A stretch of DNA of 64,000 nt from SG8-40 sp963792855 (lineage in GTDB: Bacteria > Pseudomonadota > Gammaproteobacteria > Burkholderiales > Eutrophovitaceae). The position numbers and the translations under genes are program-made. Where the stretch lies: NCBI GenBank assembly GCA_963792855.1, contig CAWBXZ010000006.1, positions 62,001 to 126,000 on the forward strand, read 5' to 3'. Numbering within the stretch: the first letter of the stretch is position 1; each line of letters opens with the position of its first letter. A model generated the notes under the pieces. It searched no databases. It saw only the letters and a list, made by a program, of their open reading frames with translations, and had not been told where the DNA came from. Of the stretch, positions 8,087 to 15,852 are shown piece after piece.

Positions 8087-8206
8087 TGCTGATGCGCGAA
8101 CTTGACGAGGCTTTCTGCGGATACGTCCGGCGGGCATCGCTCGCCGGGAGGGTACGCGCGCACGCCCCGGGCAAGTGAGTTACCCGGTCATCGCGCGGTG
8201 TTCATG

Positions 8207-8437
8207 TTACGCGGTGAGCGTTTCCCGGATATCCCTCACCGTCAACGAACAAGCCTGTGTGTAGTAGCCGGTCCGAAACCCCTTCGAGTAGTCATCCATG
8301 GCAACCTTGTGATACGCAGGGATCTCCTGGCCACTGCGTTCGGAGGTTTCACCATCGACATAACCTTGAGCGCGCTCCAGTGACCAGCCCATTTCCTGCG
8401 CAAGCTCATCGCGTTTACCCTTAACCAAGTCGCTCAT
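8207..8437 (-). CDS. small conserved-looking hypothetical protein (76 aa)
   Basis: I do not recognise a named family. With the ATG at 8437, which has a GAGGGA ribosome site just upstream, the product is 76 residues: MSDLVKGKRDELAQEMGWSL, then a polar region with acidic and basic residues, and a tail with a single Cys (YYTQACSLTV). No signal peptide or membrane segment is visible, so it is probably a soluble cytoplasmic protein. In-frame ATGs 15 to 33 nt further upstream lack a ribosome site. It is followed by a strong terminator and seems to be a single-gene unit. Codon use looks like that of its neighbours. Confidence 0.6.
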   Translation of the reverse strand: MSDLVKGKRDELAQEMGWSLERAQGYVDGETSERSGQEIPAYHKVAMDDYSKGFRTGYYTQACSLTVRDIRETLTA

Positions 8438-8771
8438 ATTTCCCTCTACTTTCATCATCGGTTCCACCACTCAGGTAAACGCAAGAATCGTTCACTTTTG
8501 AGAGGGGTGCGGACTGTGCAAACTGGGTGCGCATGGCACATCCCGTGCCGTGCACGACTCAGCCGGAAATATGCATGCGGGTTAAACACTTGCCGTACAG
8601 ATGAGGGGAATCTGTGAACTTTCCTACCCGCGGGGATGCACTTCGAGGCAAAAACCGGCAGTAGTTGTCTGGTGATACTGCGTCCGCTTTGACGAGTTTC
8701 TAACACCTCAGCGCTGAGGACTGGTCATTCGGCGGTGGAATTCCGGAATCGCGTCACCAGTAGATACCCCG

Positions 8772-8803
8772 ACTGGTGTTGATAACCACTGGTGTTGATA
8801 ACC
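8772..8803 (+). repeat. perfect 16-bp tandem duplication
   Basis: ACTGGTGTTGATAACC occurs twice head to tail with no mismatch or spacer. It sits in non-coding DNA between two small minus-strand genes. It could be a simple slippage product or a pair of binding sites. There is no evidence for either beyond the exact repetition. Confidence 0.9.
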
Positions 8804-8888
8804 GATGCGGCGCGTTGACTACCGGGCAATCTGCAACGAGAACGAATGGCGTGAACCGGGAGCGCGGCTATCGCCAGACGGAAAAGGG

Positions 8889-8933
8889 GCGAGGGGACCA
8901 CCGGACAGGATCTCTGCCCGACGGCCCCCTCGC
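8889..8933 (-). terminator. terminator of the 84-aa exported protein gene
   Basis: GCGAGGGG (8889-8896) pairs with CCCCTCGC (8926-8933). On the minus strand the stem is followed by CCCTTTTCC, a modest T tract. It lies 45 nt after the stop of the small exported protein gene. Confidence 0.6.
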
Positions 8934-8977
8934 ACGGTTGATCGAATCAGGTTGATCGAGTCAACAAGGGGAAGAGC

Positions 8978-9232
8978 TTAGTTGTGTGTCACCGACGTAA
9001 TGTCGCTGAAGCGATAGTTGCCTGCGGACTTGGCCAGCGGGCGAACTTCCTGGGTTGCGGCCGGTTTGGTCACGGCGCTCAGGTCGCTCCAGCGCGGCTC
9101 CGAACCGCCAACACGCAGTTCCTGGCTTGAGATCGAGCTGTGGGTGACGTCATTGATGTCGTTCACGGCCGCGAAGGCGTTAACGGAAAGACCAAGAGCG
9201 GCTGCGGCGATGGTGGCTTTGATGATTTTCAT
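8978..9232 (-). CDS. small exported protein with three short internal repeats (84 aa)
   Basis: Not assignable to a known family. ATG 9232 has a well placed AGGAGA site. Residues 1-21 form a textbook Sec signal peptide (MKIIKATIAAAALGLSVNAFA), leaving a mature chain of about 63 residues. The mature part shows three copies of a short motif: NDINDVTH (24-31), RWSDLSAVTK (47-56) and YRFSDITSVTHN (73-84), consensus S/N-D-I/L-x-x-V-T-H/K, spaced about 23-26 residues. It has no cysteines. It is probably periplasmic or secreted. A terminator follows, so it looks like a single-gene unit. Confidence 0.7.
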   Translation of the reverse strand: MKIIKATIAAAALGLSVNAFAAVNDINDVTHSSISSQELRVGGSEPRWSDLSAVTKPAATQEVRPLAKSAGNYRFSDITSVTHN

Positions 9233-9555
9233 GGTGGTATCTCCTAAAAAGTTCAGAAATGGGTTAGAAGTCATCTCGCGGAAATGCTTAACCGTGCGAG
9301 TGGTGTCAGATTACGGATCGCACGCTGCCGACGCTGCGAAGCGTGCCGCAGACAAAATGTGCGGAATTACCATTTCCTGAAACGTGGCGGGTGAAGGGAG
9401 GTGGGCCATCGGTTCGAGGATGGCTGGCCTTGCGCATCTTGCGCTTGCAGCGGGCCTGTTGAACACGTTCTTCCGGGCTGTCCGGCTGGATTCGGCAGAG
9501 TCTGTTGCGCGGATGTTCGCAGTGAGCAAGCGCCGACTCGGGGCTTGCCGCGAAT
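9233..9555. other. 323-bp interval without a supported gene
   Basis: This interval separates the start of the small exported protein gene from the end of the MoaD-like gene, both on the minus strand. Open frames here have no ribosome sites and resemble chance frames. It should contain the promoter of the exported protein gene, but I could not pick a convincing -35/-10 pair. Confidence 0.4.
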
Positions 9556-9804
9556 CTAACCGCCGCGAATTGCGGGAATCAGGTGGATTTCGCTATCCGG
9601 TGCGATTGGTGCGAACCAGACATCCTGAAAAATTTCCCCGTCAATGGCAATCGCAAAGCTGTCGTGCTCGAGGTGGGGCGCCAGCGCCGGATAACGCTCG
9701 CTCAGCGTGCGCAGCAGCTGCTTCACGTTCTGCACATCGACTTCCACAACCGAATCGCCCCCGGCAAGTCGCCGCAAGCTACCGTCAAGGATGAGCCGGG
9801 CCAA
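9556..9804 (-). CDS. MoaD/ThiS-family small sulfur carrier-like protein
   Basis: About 82 residues with a ubiquitin-like beta-grasp pattern. It begins ARLILDGSLRRLAGGDSV, has a central LLRTLSERYPALAPHL helix, and ends IPAIRGG. The C-terminal Gly-Gly is the feature that is adenylated and thiocarboxylated in MoaD and ThiS. The longer open frame overlaps the Mo-subunit gene. The plausible start is TTG 9804, with AAGGA 10 nt upstream overlapping the stop of that gene. Position at the end of a molybdenum hydroxylase operon suggests a role in its cofactor sulfuration or assembly. That is inference, since no moaE or moeB partner is adjacent. Confidence 0.72.
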   Translation of the reverse strand: MARLILDGSLRRLAGGDSVVEVDVQNVKQLLRTLSERYPALAPHLEHDSFAIAIDGEIFQDVWFAPIAPDSEIHLIPAIRGG

Positions 9805-9817
9805 TGGCGCAGAATCC

Positions 9818-12103
9818 TTATTGGCCCTGCTGTGCGTCGATGGCCGCCAGCACGCGCGGCGGTGACATCGGCAAGTCGGTAAAGCGTACTCCAGTGGCGT
9901 GCGAAACCGCATTGGCGATGGCGCCCATCGGCGGCACGATGGGCGTCTCGCCGACGCCGCGCACACCGTAGGGATGATTCGGATTCGGCACTTCGACGAT
10001 CACCGTGTCGATCATTGGCACGTCGGAGCACACCGGGATTCGGTAATCGAGAAAACCGGGGTTTTGCAGGTGTCCCTTGTCGTCATAGATATATTCCTCG
10101 TTCAGCGCCCATCCGATACCCTGCACTGCGCCGCCCTGCATCTGTCCTTCGACGTAAGCCGGGTGAATTGCCTTGCCCGCATCCTGAATCGCGGTATAGC
10201 GCAGGATGGTGACTTTGCCGGTTTCGGGATCGACTTCGACGTCAACCAGGTGCGTGGCCAGGCTGGGACCGGCTCCCGTCGCGTTGATGGCGGCGTTGCC
10301 GACGATGGGTCCGCCGGTCTTGCCGGCTGTGCGGGCGAGTTCCGCGAGCGAGAGTGACCGGGCTTCGCCCGGGCCGGTGCAGCGGGCTTGCCCTTCCAGC
10401 CATTCGACGTCGGACAGCGGCACTTCCCAGATTTTGGAAGCGCGTTCGCGCAGTTGTTCAATGACGTCGCGTGCGGCCTGTACGACTGCCATGCCGCTGG
10501 AGAATGTCACGCGGCTGCCGCCGGTGAGGAAATTGAACCCAAGCGCGCTGGTGTCGCCGATAACGGGGTGTATGTGCTCCAGCGGAATTCCGAGTTCTTC
10601 CGCAACCATCATCGAAAGTGAGGCACGCGAGCCACCAATGTCGGGTGTCCCGACCACCATTGCGACACTGCCGTCCTCGCCCAGATTGAGAGATGCACAG
10701 GTCTCACCACCGATGTTGAACCAGAATCCGGAAGCGACGCCGCGACCCTGATTGGCTTTCAGCGGCGCGCTGTAGTGGTCGTGGGCGCGCGCGGCTTGCA
10801 GCGTTTGCACCAGACCAATCGGGCCCAGCTTCGGCCCGTAGGGCGCGCGTGTACCCTCTTGCGCGGCATTCTTGAGACGGAACTCGATCGGATCGAGTCC
10901 AATCTTCATTGCGACCTCGTCGATCACGCTTTCGACGGCGAACTCCGCGATCGGTCCACCGGGCGCGCGGTAGGCAGCAACCTTGGGGCGGTTGACGACG
11001 ATGTCGAAGCCGACAATGCGCACGTTCTCCAGGTCGTACGGGGCGAAGGCGCACATCGCACCCGGCTGCACCGGCGATCCCTGGAAGGCGCCTGCCTGAT
11101 ACTTCAATAATGCGTCGGCGGCGGTAATGCGCCCGTCTTTGGTCGCACCCACTTTGACGCGGATTCTGGCACCCGAGGTCGGTCCGCTCGCCTGCAACAC
11201 CTCGGTACGCGACATCACCATTTTTACCGGCTGGCAGGCCTTGCGCGACAGTGCCAGTGCCAGCGGCTCCAGATAAACCACCGTCTTGCCACCGAATCCA
11301 CCGCCGATCTCCGAAGCAGTAACGCGCAGTTGCGACACTTCCATGCCCAGCAGCTTTGCGCAGAAAGCACGCACGATGAACTGGCCCTGGGTGGTACACC
11401 ACAACTCCGCCTGGCCGTCCTCGGAAACGCTTGCGACGCATGCGTGCGGCTCGATATAACCCTGATGTACCGGCTTGGTGCTGAACTCGCGCTCGACGAT
11501 GACGTCGGCTTTGGAAAAACCTGCCTCCAGGTCGCCAAATCCGAACTCGACGCGCTTGGCGACATTGGATGGCTTGTCCGGTGTCGGTTCAACGCCAATG
11601 GTGAACATGTCATCGTGCAAGAGCGGCGCATCTGGCTGCATGGCCTCGTCCACATCCATGACGTGCGGCAACACTTCGTAATCCACCTCGATCAACGTCA
11701 GCGCTTGCGCCGCGACCTTGTCGCTCACCGCCGCGACGGCTGCCACTGCATGGCCTTCATAGAGCGCCTTCTCGCGCGCCATGACATTGCGCGTCATGTC
11801 CTTGAAGTTGACCATCATTTCCCCCGCCGGGATGAATTCGGACGGCAGGTCGCACAGGTCGGCCGAGGTAATGACGGCTTTTACGCCCTTCAGCGAGCGC
11901 GCTTTCGAGGTATCGATTGACTTGATACGGGCATGGGCGTGCGGGCTGCGAAGGACGCGGCCGACAAGCATGTTCGGCAGGTGCATGTCGGCACCGAACT
12001 TGGCTCGCCCTGTTACCTTGTCGACCCCATCGGGGCGCAGCGGCCGCGTTCCGACGATCTTCAGTTCGCGTGCCACCAGATCCGGATTCGTCATGTCGTT
12101 CAT
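9818..12103 (-). CDS. xanthine dehydrogenase-family molybdopterin-binding (large) subunit
   Basis: The catalytic Mo subunit, 761 residues. It begins with the Ald_Xan_dh hammerhead domain (VTGRAKFGADMHLPNMLVGR, then SPHAHARIKSID). The Mo-pterin core follows: QGYIEPHACVA near 214, the glycine loop IGGGFGGK at 266-273, and AYRAPGGP. The conserved active-site glutamate is in GVRGVGE, 43 residues from the end. The CO dehydrogenase active-site loop with its Cys is not present, so this is not a CO dehydrogenase. Substrate cannot be assigned; aromatic CoA esters, purines, nicotinate and aldehydes are all possible for the family. ATG 12103 is chosen for its GAGGAG site. Confidence 0.88.
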   Translation of the reverse strand: MNDMTNPDLVARELKIVGTRPLRPDGVDKVTGRAKFGADMHLPNMLVGRVLRSPHAHARIKSIDTSKARSLKGVKAVITSADLCDLPSEFIPAGEMMVNFKDMTRNVMAREKALYEGHAVAAVAAVSDKVAAQALTLIEVDYEVLPHVMDVDEAMQPDAPLLHDDMFTIGVEPTPDKPSNVAKRVEFGFGDLEAGFSKADVIVEREFSTKPVHQGYIEPHACVASVSEDGQAELWCTTQGQFIVRAFCAKLLGMEVSQLRVTASEIGGGFGGKTVVYLEPLALALSRKACQPVKMVMSRTEVLQASGPTSGARIRVKVGATKDGRITAADALLKYQAGAFQGSPVQPGAMCAFAPYDLENVRIVGFDIVVNRPKVAAYRAPGGPIAEFAVESVIDEVAMKIGLDPIEFRLKNAAQEGTRAPYGPKLGPIGLVQTLQAARAHDHYSAPLKANQGRGVASGFWFNIGGETCASLNLGEDGSVAMVVGTPDIGGSRASLSMMVAEELGIPLEHIHPVIGDTSALGFNFLTGGSRVTFSSGMAVVQAARDVIEQLRERASKIWEVPLSDVEWLEGQARCTGPGEARSLSLAELARTAGKTGGPIVGNAAINATGAGPSLATHLVDVEVDPETGKVTILRYTAIQDAGKAIHPAYVEGQMQGGAVQGIGWALNEEYIYDDKGHLQNPGFLDYRIPVCSDVPMIDTVIVEVPNPNHPYGVRGVGETPIVPPMGAIANAVSHATGVRFTDLPMSPPRVLAAIDAQQGQ

Positions 12104-12134
12104 CGCCGTACTCCTCTTTATCTGCTTTGTTGCT

Positions 12135-12656
12135 TCAGGCGCTTTGCGCTTGCAGGCGTTTCGCGTCGGCAGGTTTCGACGAACCGCCGCGCATGGTTGC
12201 TGCGGCATCGAGCACTGCACGCACGATCTTGTCGTATCCGGTACAGCGGCACAGGTTGCCGGCCAGCCAGTAACGCACTTCGGTTTCGGTCGGGTCGGGT
12301 TTTTTCTCGAGCAGCGCCTTCGCCGCCACCAGAATCCCCGGCGTGCAGATTCCGCACTGTAGCGCTGCATGCTCCAGGAATTTCTGCTGCAGGGGATGCA
12401 GCCTGTCGCCGTCGGCCATGCCCTCGATCGTTTCGACTTCGCGGCCATTTGCTTCGACACCCAGCACAAGGCAAGCGCACACGAGGCGCCCATCCAGCAT
12501 CACGCTGCATGCGCCGCAGTCGCCCGACGCACAGCCTTCCTTGCTGCCGGTCAGAAACAGCTCGTCACGCAATACGTCGAGCAGCGTTTGCTCGGTCTCG
12601 CAAAGAAATTCCACGCTATCGCCGTTAACGCTTGTTGTCACATGTCGCTTGCTCAT
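12135..12656 (-). CDS. xanthine dehydrogenase-family (2Fe-2S) small subunit
   Basis: Electron-transfer subunit of the Mo hydroxylase, 173 residues. The N-terminal plant-type ferredoxin domain carries the first cluster ligands in GCASGDCGACSVMLDG plus a further Cys in RLVCACL. The C-terminal four-helix domain carries the second cluster in LQCGICTPG and CRCTGY, the usual arrangement for this family. It lies between the FAD and Mo subunit genes in the M-S-L order often seen in CO dehydrogenase-like operons. The C-terminal 20 residues (GGSSKPADAKRLQAQSA) are an unremarkable polar extension. Confidence 0.95.
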   Translation of the reverse strand: MSKRHVTTSVNGDSVEFLCETEQTLLDVLRDELFLTGSKEGCASGDCGACSVMLDGRLVCACLVLGVEANGREVETIEGMADGDRLHPLQQKFLEHAALQCGICTPGILVAAKALLEKKPDPTETEVRYWLAGNLCRCTGYDKIVRAVLDAAATMRGGSSKPADAKRLQAQSA

Positions 12657-12714
12657 TCGTCGTTCTCCGCAATCAATTCCGCTTTGCTTACCCCGTCCTT
12701 GCCGGTCCCGCGCT

Positions 12715-13566
12715 CTAGGCCTTTGCGCGTTCTAACGCTATCCGGGCGGCACGCTGCGCGAGTACGCCTGCCACCTTGACGCGATAAGCCACAGTGCCGC
12801 GCTTGTCGTCAATAGGCTTGCACGCGGCGCTGGCCGCCGCGCCGAGCGCTTTCAGTGCGTCGTCATCGACGCGGGTTCCGATTAGGGCCTCGGCCGCCGC
12901 TTCGACCAGCAGCGGTGTTGCCGCGACGGCGCCCAGCGCGACGCGTGCCTGCGTGCAAACGCCTTGCGCGTCGAGCGCCAGCGATACCCCTGCGCCAACA
13001 ACGGCGATGTCCATCTCGGTGCGGGGAATCAACCGCAGATAGGCGTCGCCGGACCGCGCGAGCGGTTCGGGCAGCCTGAATCCGAGAACGAACTCGCCCC
13101 GTTTGAGCGCGTTACGGCCCGGCCCGGTGACGACTTGTTCCACCGGCACTTCGCGCTGCCCGTTCATGCCTGCGACTTCGCAAGATGCACCTGCAGCAAT
13201 GAGCGCCGGGACGCTGTCCGCGGCAGGAGAGGCGTTACACAGGTTTCCACCGAGGGTGGCGCGCCCCTGAATCTGTGTCGAGCCAATCAACTGCAGCGCC
13301 TCCACCACGCCCGGCCAGGCGGCAGCCAGCGCCGCATGTTCGCCGATCTCCGCGCAAGTCGTTGCGGCGCCAATGCGCCATCCCTTTGCGTCGTGTTCTA
13401 TACCGTGCAGGCGCGGCAGACTTTTCAGGTCGACCACAAGGCGGGGTGTGACCGCTCCCGCTCGCAACTTCACCAGCAGGTCGGTGCCGCCCGCGAGCGC
13501 TTGCGCACCGTCCTGGGACAGCAGCGCCGCGGCCTCCTCAGCGCTGGTTGGTGTTTGGTAGTCCAT
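12715..13566 (-). CDS. xanthine dehydrogenase-family FAD-binding (medium) subunit
   Basis: A 283-residue FAD domain of the molybdopterin dehydrogenase type. The two flavin-binding motifs are AGGTDLL (about 26-32) and TLGGNLCNASPAADS (about 104-118). The C-terminal CO_deh_flav_C domain includes RIALGAVA-type sequence (RVALGAVAATPLLVEAAAEAL). It passes electrons from the 2Fe-2S clusters to an acceptor. It is the first gene of the operon. The 336 bp upstream, before the end of the GlxA-like regulator gene, should contain the operon promoter. Confidence 0.93.
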   Translation of the reverse strand: MDYQTPTSAEEAAALLSQDGAQALAGGTDLLVKLRAGAVTPRLVVDLKSLPRLHGIEHDAKGWRIGAATTCAEIGEHAALAAAWPGVVEALQLIGSTQIQGRATLGGNLCNASPAADSVPALIAAGASCEVAGMNGQREVPVEQVVTGPGRNALKRGEFVLGFRLPEPLARSGDAYLRLIPRTEMDIAVVGAGVSLALDAQGVCTQARVALGAVAATPLLVEAAAEALIGTRVDDDALKALGAAASAACKPIDDKRGTVAYRVKVAGVLAQRAARIALERAKA

Positions 13567-13902
13567 CTTGGAGTGCTCCCCTCGAGAGTCTCATTGTCAG
13601 CTTGATTCGATATCGGGCAACCGGATTTCCAGCCTGGGCCGGACAATATATCCGTTCATATCAAAGTCGTGGCACATTCCTGTTGCCGTCGGTGCTGTTC
13701 ACGGTGACCCACGTTCGACATTGAAATTGATGAATCGGTCCCCGGTCGCGCCAGCCCACCCGAAACTGTACACGCTTGGCAGCAATCAACAAACTTTCGG
13801 GGCTGTTGCTCATGGCCGACCGGACTTCGGGATCTTGCCAGTGAGTTATTCGGGTTCTGCTTTGTATAGCCGCAGCCATGACTCGCGGCCCCTGGACCAC
13901 AT
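13567..13902. other. 336-bp interval upstream of the Mo-hydroxylase operon
   Basis: No supported gene. Frames on both strands here overlap one another and lack ribosome sites. It probably carries the promoter of the Mo-hydroxylase operon and the 3' end of the regulator transcript. No clear inverted repeat or operator was recognised. Confidence 0.4.
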
Positions 13903-14907
13903 TCAGCCTTGAACTCCGCCACTGGCGAGCGCCCGGCGCAGCGCGCCGAAGCGCTTGCGGTACTGTACCGGACTGAGGTTTACCTTGCGCCGAAACAAGC
14001 GGCTGAAGAACGCGGCGTCTTCGTAGCCGACCTCGTGCGCGACAGCCTCGACCGGGTCATCGCCCGTCTCCAGCATATGCTTGGCTTCCTCGATGCGGAG
14101 CGTGTGGACATATTCCAGCGGCGACATACCCGTGGCACTCTGAAAGCGGCGTTTGAAAGAGCGTTCTGCCAGGCCGGACAGGCGCACCAGAGCGCTAACC
14201 GGATTGGGTTCGTCGTAGTGGTCAGCGATCCATGTCTGACAGCGGGCGATGACCGCATCCTCAACCTGGCGGGTGCGCGCCAGTCGTGCGAACGGCTGCT
14301 GTCCGATGGTGTGCCAATCGATCAGGTTCAGGCGCGCCAACTGCATCGCCTCGTTGACTCCGACGCTGCGCCCGACAAGATAAAGCGAGAGGTCGAGCCA
14401 ACTGGTGCCGCCACCCGCCATGACCAGCCGTTGCCCCTCGCCACTTACCACCAGTGCCCGCTGCTCACGTACTTTCACCGTCGGATGTCGTTCCGACATC
14501 GCCGGACACCAGGCCCAGTGCGTCGTTGCGTCCAGACCGTCCAGCAAGCCGCCATCGGCGAGCAGCATTGCACCCGAACACGCGGTGGCGACGATGGTGC
14601 CGTCGGCATATCTTTGTTTGAGAAAGGCAATTTCGGCCGCGAAACGCTCTTCCAGCGGCTCTCCCGGCGGCAAGTTCACCTCCGGAACACAGACAATGTC
14701 CACCGGCGGGCAGTCAGCCAGCGTGCTGTGCGGTGACACATCTACTGAATTGTTCACCTGCACCGGCCCGGGATGCGCCGATACCAGCATCGGCCGCATC
14801 AGCCGCGGGCCCGGCTTGCCTTCCAGTATCACACCCCACTCGGTCCCGGTCGACATGAACAGATCGTACATGCCGTAGATCACGGAGGCATTCGATTCGG
14901 GGAACAC
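13903..14907 (-). CDS. GlxA-family transcriptional regulator (DJ-1/PfpI domain plus AraC HTH)
   Basis: N-terminal half: class I glutamine amidotransferase-like DJ-1/PfpI fold, with TACSGAMLLADGGLLDG around the nucleophile-elbow position (a Cys is present) and THWAW after it. C-terminal half: AraC/XylS double helix-turn-helix, SGLAERSFKRRFQSATGMSP and VGYEDAAFFSRLFRRKVNLSP. The first acceptable start is GTG 14907, but this removes the first beta strand. The codons just upstream read CTG-GTC-ACG-GTC-GCC-GTA-CTG (V-T-V-A-V-L), exactly the expected strand, so a CTG start at 14928 is possible. It is divergent from the hydroxylase gene and is the obvious candidate to control it, or the downstream Mo hydroxylase. 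Confidence 0.88.
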   Translation of the reverse strand: MFPESNASVIYGMYDLFMSTGTEWGVILEGKPGPRLMRPMLVSAHPGPVQVNNSVDVSPHSTLADCPPVDIVCVPEVNLPPGEPLEERFAAEIAFLKQRYADGTIVATACSGAMLLADGGLLDGLDATTHWAWCPAMSERHPTVKVREQRALVVSGEGQRLVMAGGGTSWLDLSLYLVGRSVGVNEAMQLARLNLIDWHTIGQQPFARLARTRQVEDAVIARCQTWIADHYDEPNPVSALVRLSGLAERSFKRRFQSATGMSPLEYVHTLRIEEAKHMLETGDDPVEAVAHEVGYEDAAFFSRLFRRKVNLSPVQYRKRFGALRRALASGGVQG

Positions 14908-15043
14908 CAGTACGGCGACCGTGACCAGCTCGTTTTCAGCGTTCCATGGCCGATTTGTCCTTTTCGTGGCCGATTTGGCTTTAGTGCATTCGAGGCCGCG
15001 CGCCTACGCTTCGCAGCGTCCATATTCCAACAGGAGACACCAA

Positions 15044-15841
15044 ATGCCAACACCCATTGAATTGCTGCTAGACCCTGTTTCACTCACCGTGTTCGCCATC
15101 TATGGCGCACTGATCGTATGGGAAGCGCTCGCTCCGGCTCGCGAACTGCCTGCGGTACGTTCCTGGCCTCTGAGAGGGCTCACATCGTTCATGCTGTTTT
15201 TCTTTCTCTCATCCTATCTGCCGATCCTGTGGAGCGAGCAGTTGGCCGAATTCCAATTGCTTGATCTGAGTGCACTTGGCACCTGGGCAGGCGCCTTGAC
15301 GGGGTTGCTCGTGTATGAGGCGGGCGTGTACTTCTACCATCGCGGCATACACTCGACGGACGCGCTGTTTCGAGGCGTTCACCAGATGCATCACAGCGCG
15401 GAGCGGCTCGACACCTACGGCGCATTCTGGTTCAGCCCGATCGACATGGTCGGCTGGACGGTATTGGCGAGTCTATGCCTGACGCTCGTGATCGGTGTGA
15501 CTCCCGAAGCCGCCACCCTGGTGTTGTATGCGACGACGTTTCTGGGCATTTTCCAGCATGCCAACGTACGCACGCCGCGCTGGCTCGGTTACATCGTACA
15601 ACGCCCGGAATCGCACTCTGCGCACCACGAACGCGGTGTACACGCGCGCAATTATTCCGATCTGCCGGTGTTCGACATCCTGTTCGCGACGTTTCACAAC
15701 CCGCGCGACTTTGCGCCGGCAACCGGCTTCTACGACGGGGCTTCGTCCCGCGTTGGCGACATGCTGATGTTTCGCGACGTAACCCGGCCAGTCGATGAAC
15801 AGCAAACGACCCTGATCGTTTCCCAACATTGCGCTTCTTGA
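15044..15841 (+). CDS. fatty acid hydroxylase / sterol desaturase superfamily protein
   Basis: A membrane di-iron enzyme of 265 residues. Several hydrophobic helices frame the histidine clusters HRGIH, HQMHH and HSAHHERGVH, and a further conserved His in GIFQHAN. These ligate the two irons in this superfamily. Substrate (fatty acid, sterol-like or carotenoid) is not predictable. ATG 15044 is chosen for its GGAG site, and an in-frame upstream extension lacks one. The methyltransferase-like gene follows after 11 bp, and the GlxA-like regulator is divergent with a 136-bp shared promoter region. That arrangement suggests a small regulon of regulator, hydroxylase and methyltransferase. Confidence 0.85.
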   Translation: MPTPIELLLDPVSLTVFAIYGALIVWEALAPARELPAVRSWPLRGLTSFMLFFFLSSYLPILWSEQLAEFQLLDLSALGTWAGALTGLLVYEAGVYFYHRGIHSTDALFRGVHQMHHSAERLDTYGAFWFSPIDMVGWTVLASLCLTLVIGVTPEAATLVLYATTFLGIFQHANVRTPRWLGYIVQRPESHSAHHERGVHARNYSDLPVFDILFATFHNPRDFAPATGFYDGASSRVGDMLMFRDVTRPVDEQQTTLIVSQHCAS

Positions 15842-15852
15842 GGAGGATAGCC

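Larger units (their letters stand above)
8471..8977. other. 507-bp non-coding interval with a tandem repeat and a terminator
   Basis: No convincing gene is present. An 83-codon minus-strand frame (8455-8706) has no ribosome site and a composition typical of chance frames. The interval holds a 16-bp tandem duplication and a terminator, both listed separately. A 14-bp near-repeat (GGTTGATCGAATCA / GGTTGATCGAGTCA) lies near 8937-8964. Confidence 0.5.

Noticed and set aside
8455..8706. An 83-codon minus-strand frame upstream of the 76-residue gene
   Set aside because: No ribosome site, chance-like composition, and it overlaps the upstream region of a better-supported gene.
9818..12103. The Mo hydroxylase as an aerobic CO dehydrogenase
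   Set aside because: The S-L subunit layout is similar, but the CO dehydrogenase active-site loop with its cysteine is not visible and AYRAPGGP is found in its place.
12104..12493. A 130-codon N-terminal extension of the Mo-hydroxylase large subunit
   Set aside because: It overlaps the 2Fe-2S subunit gene in another frame. ATG 12103 has a strong ribosome site and the correct family start.
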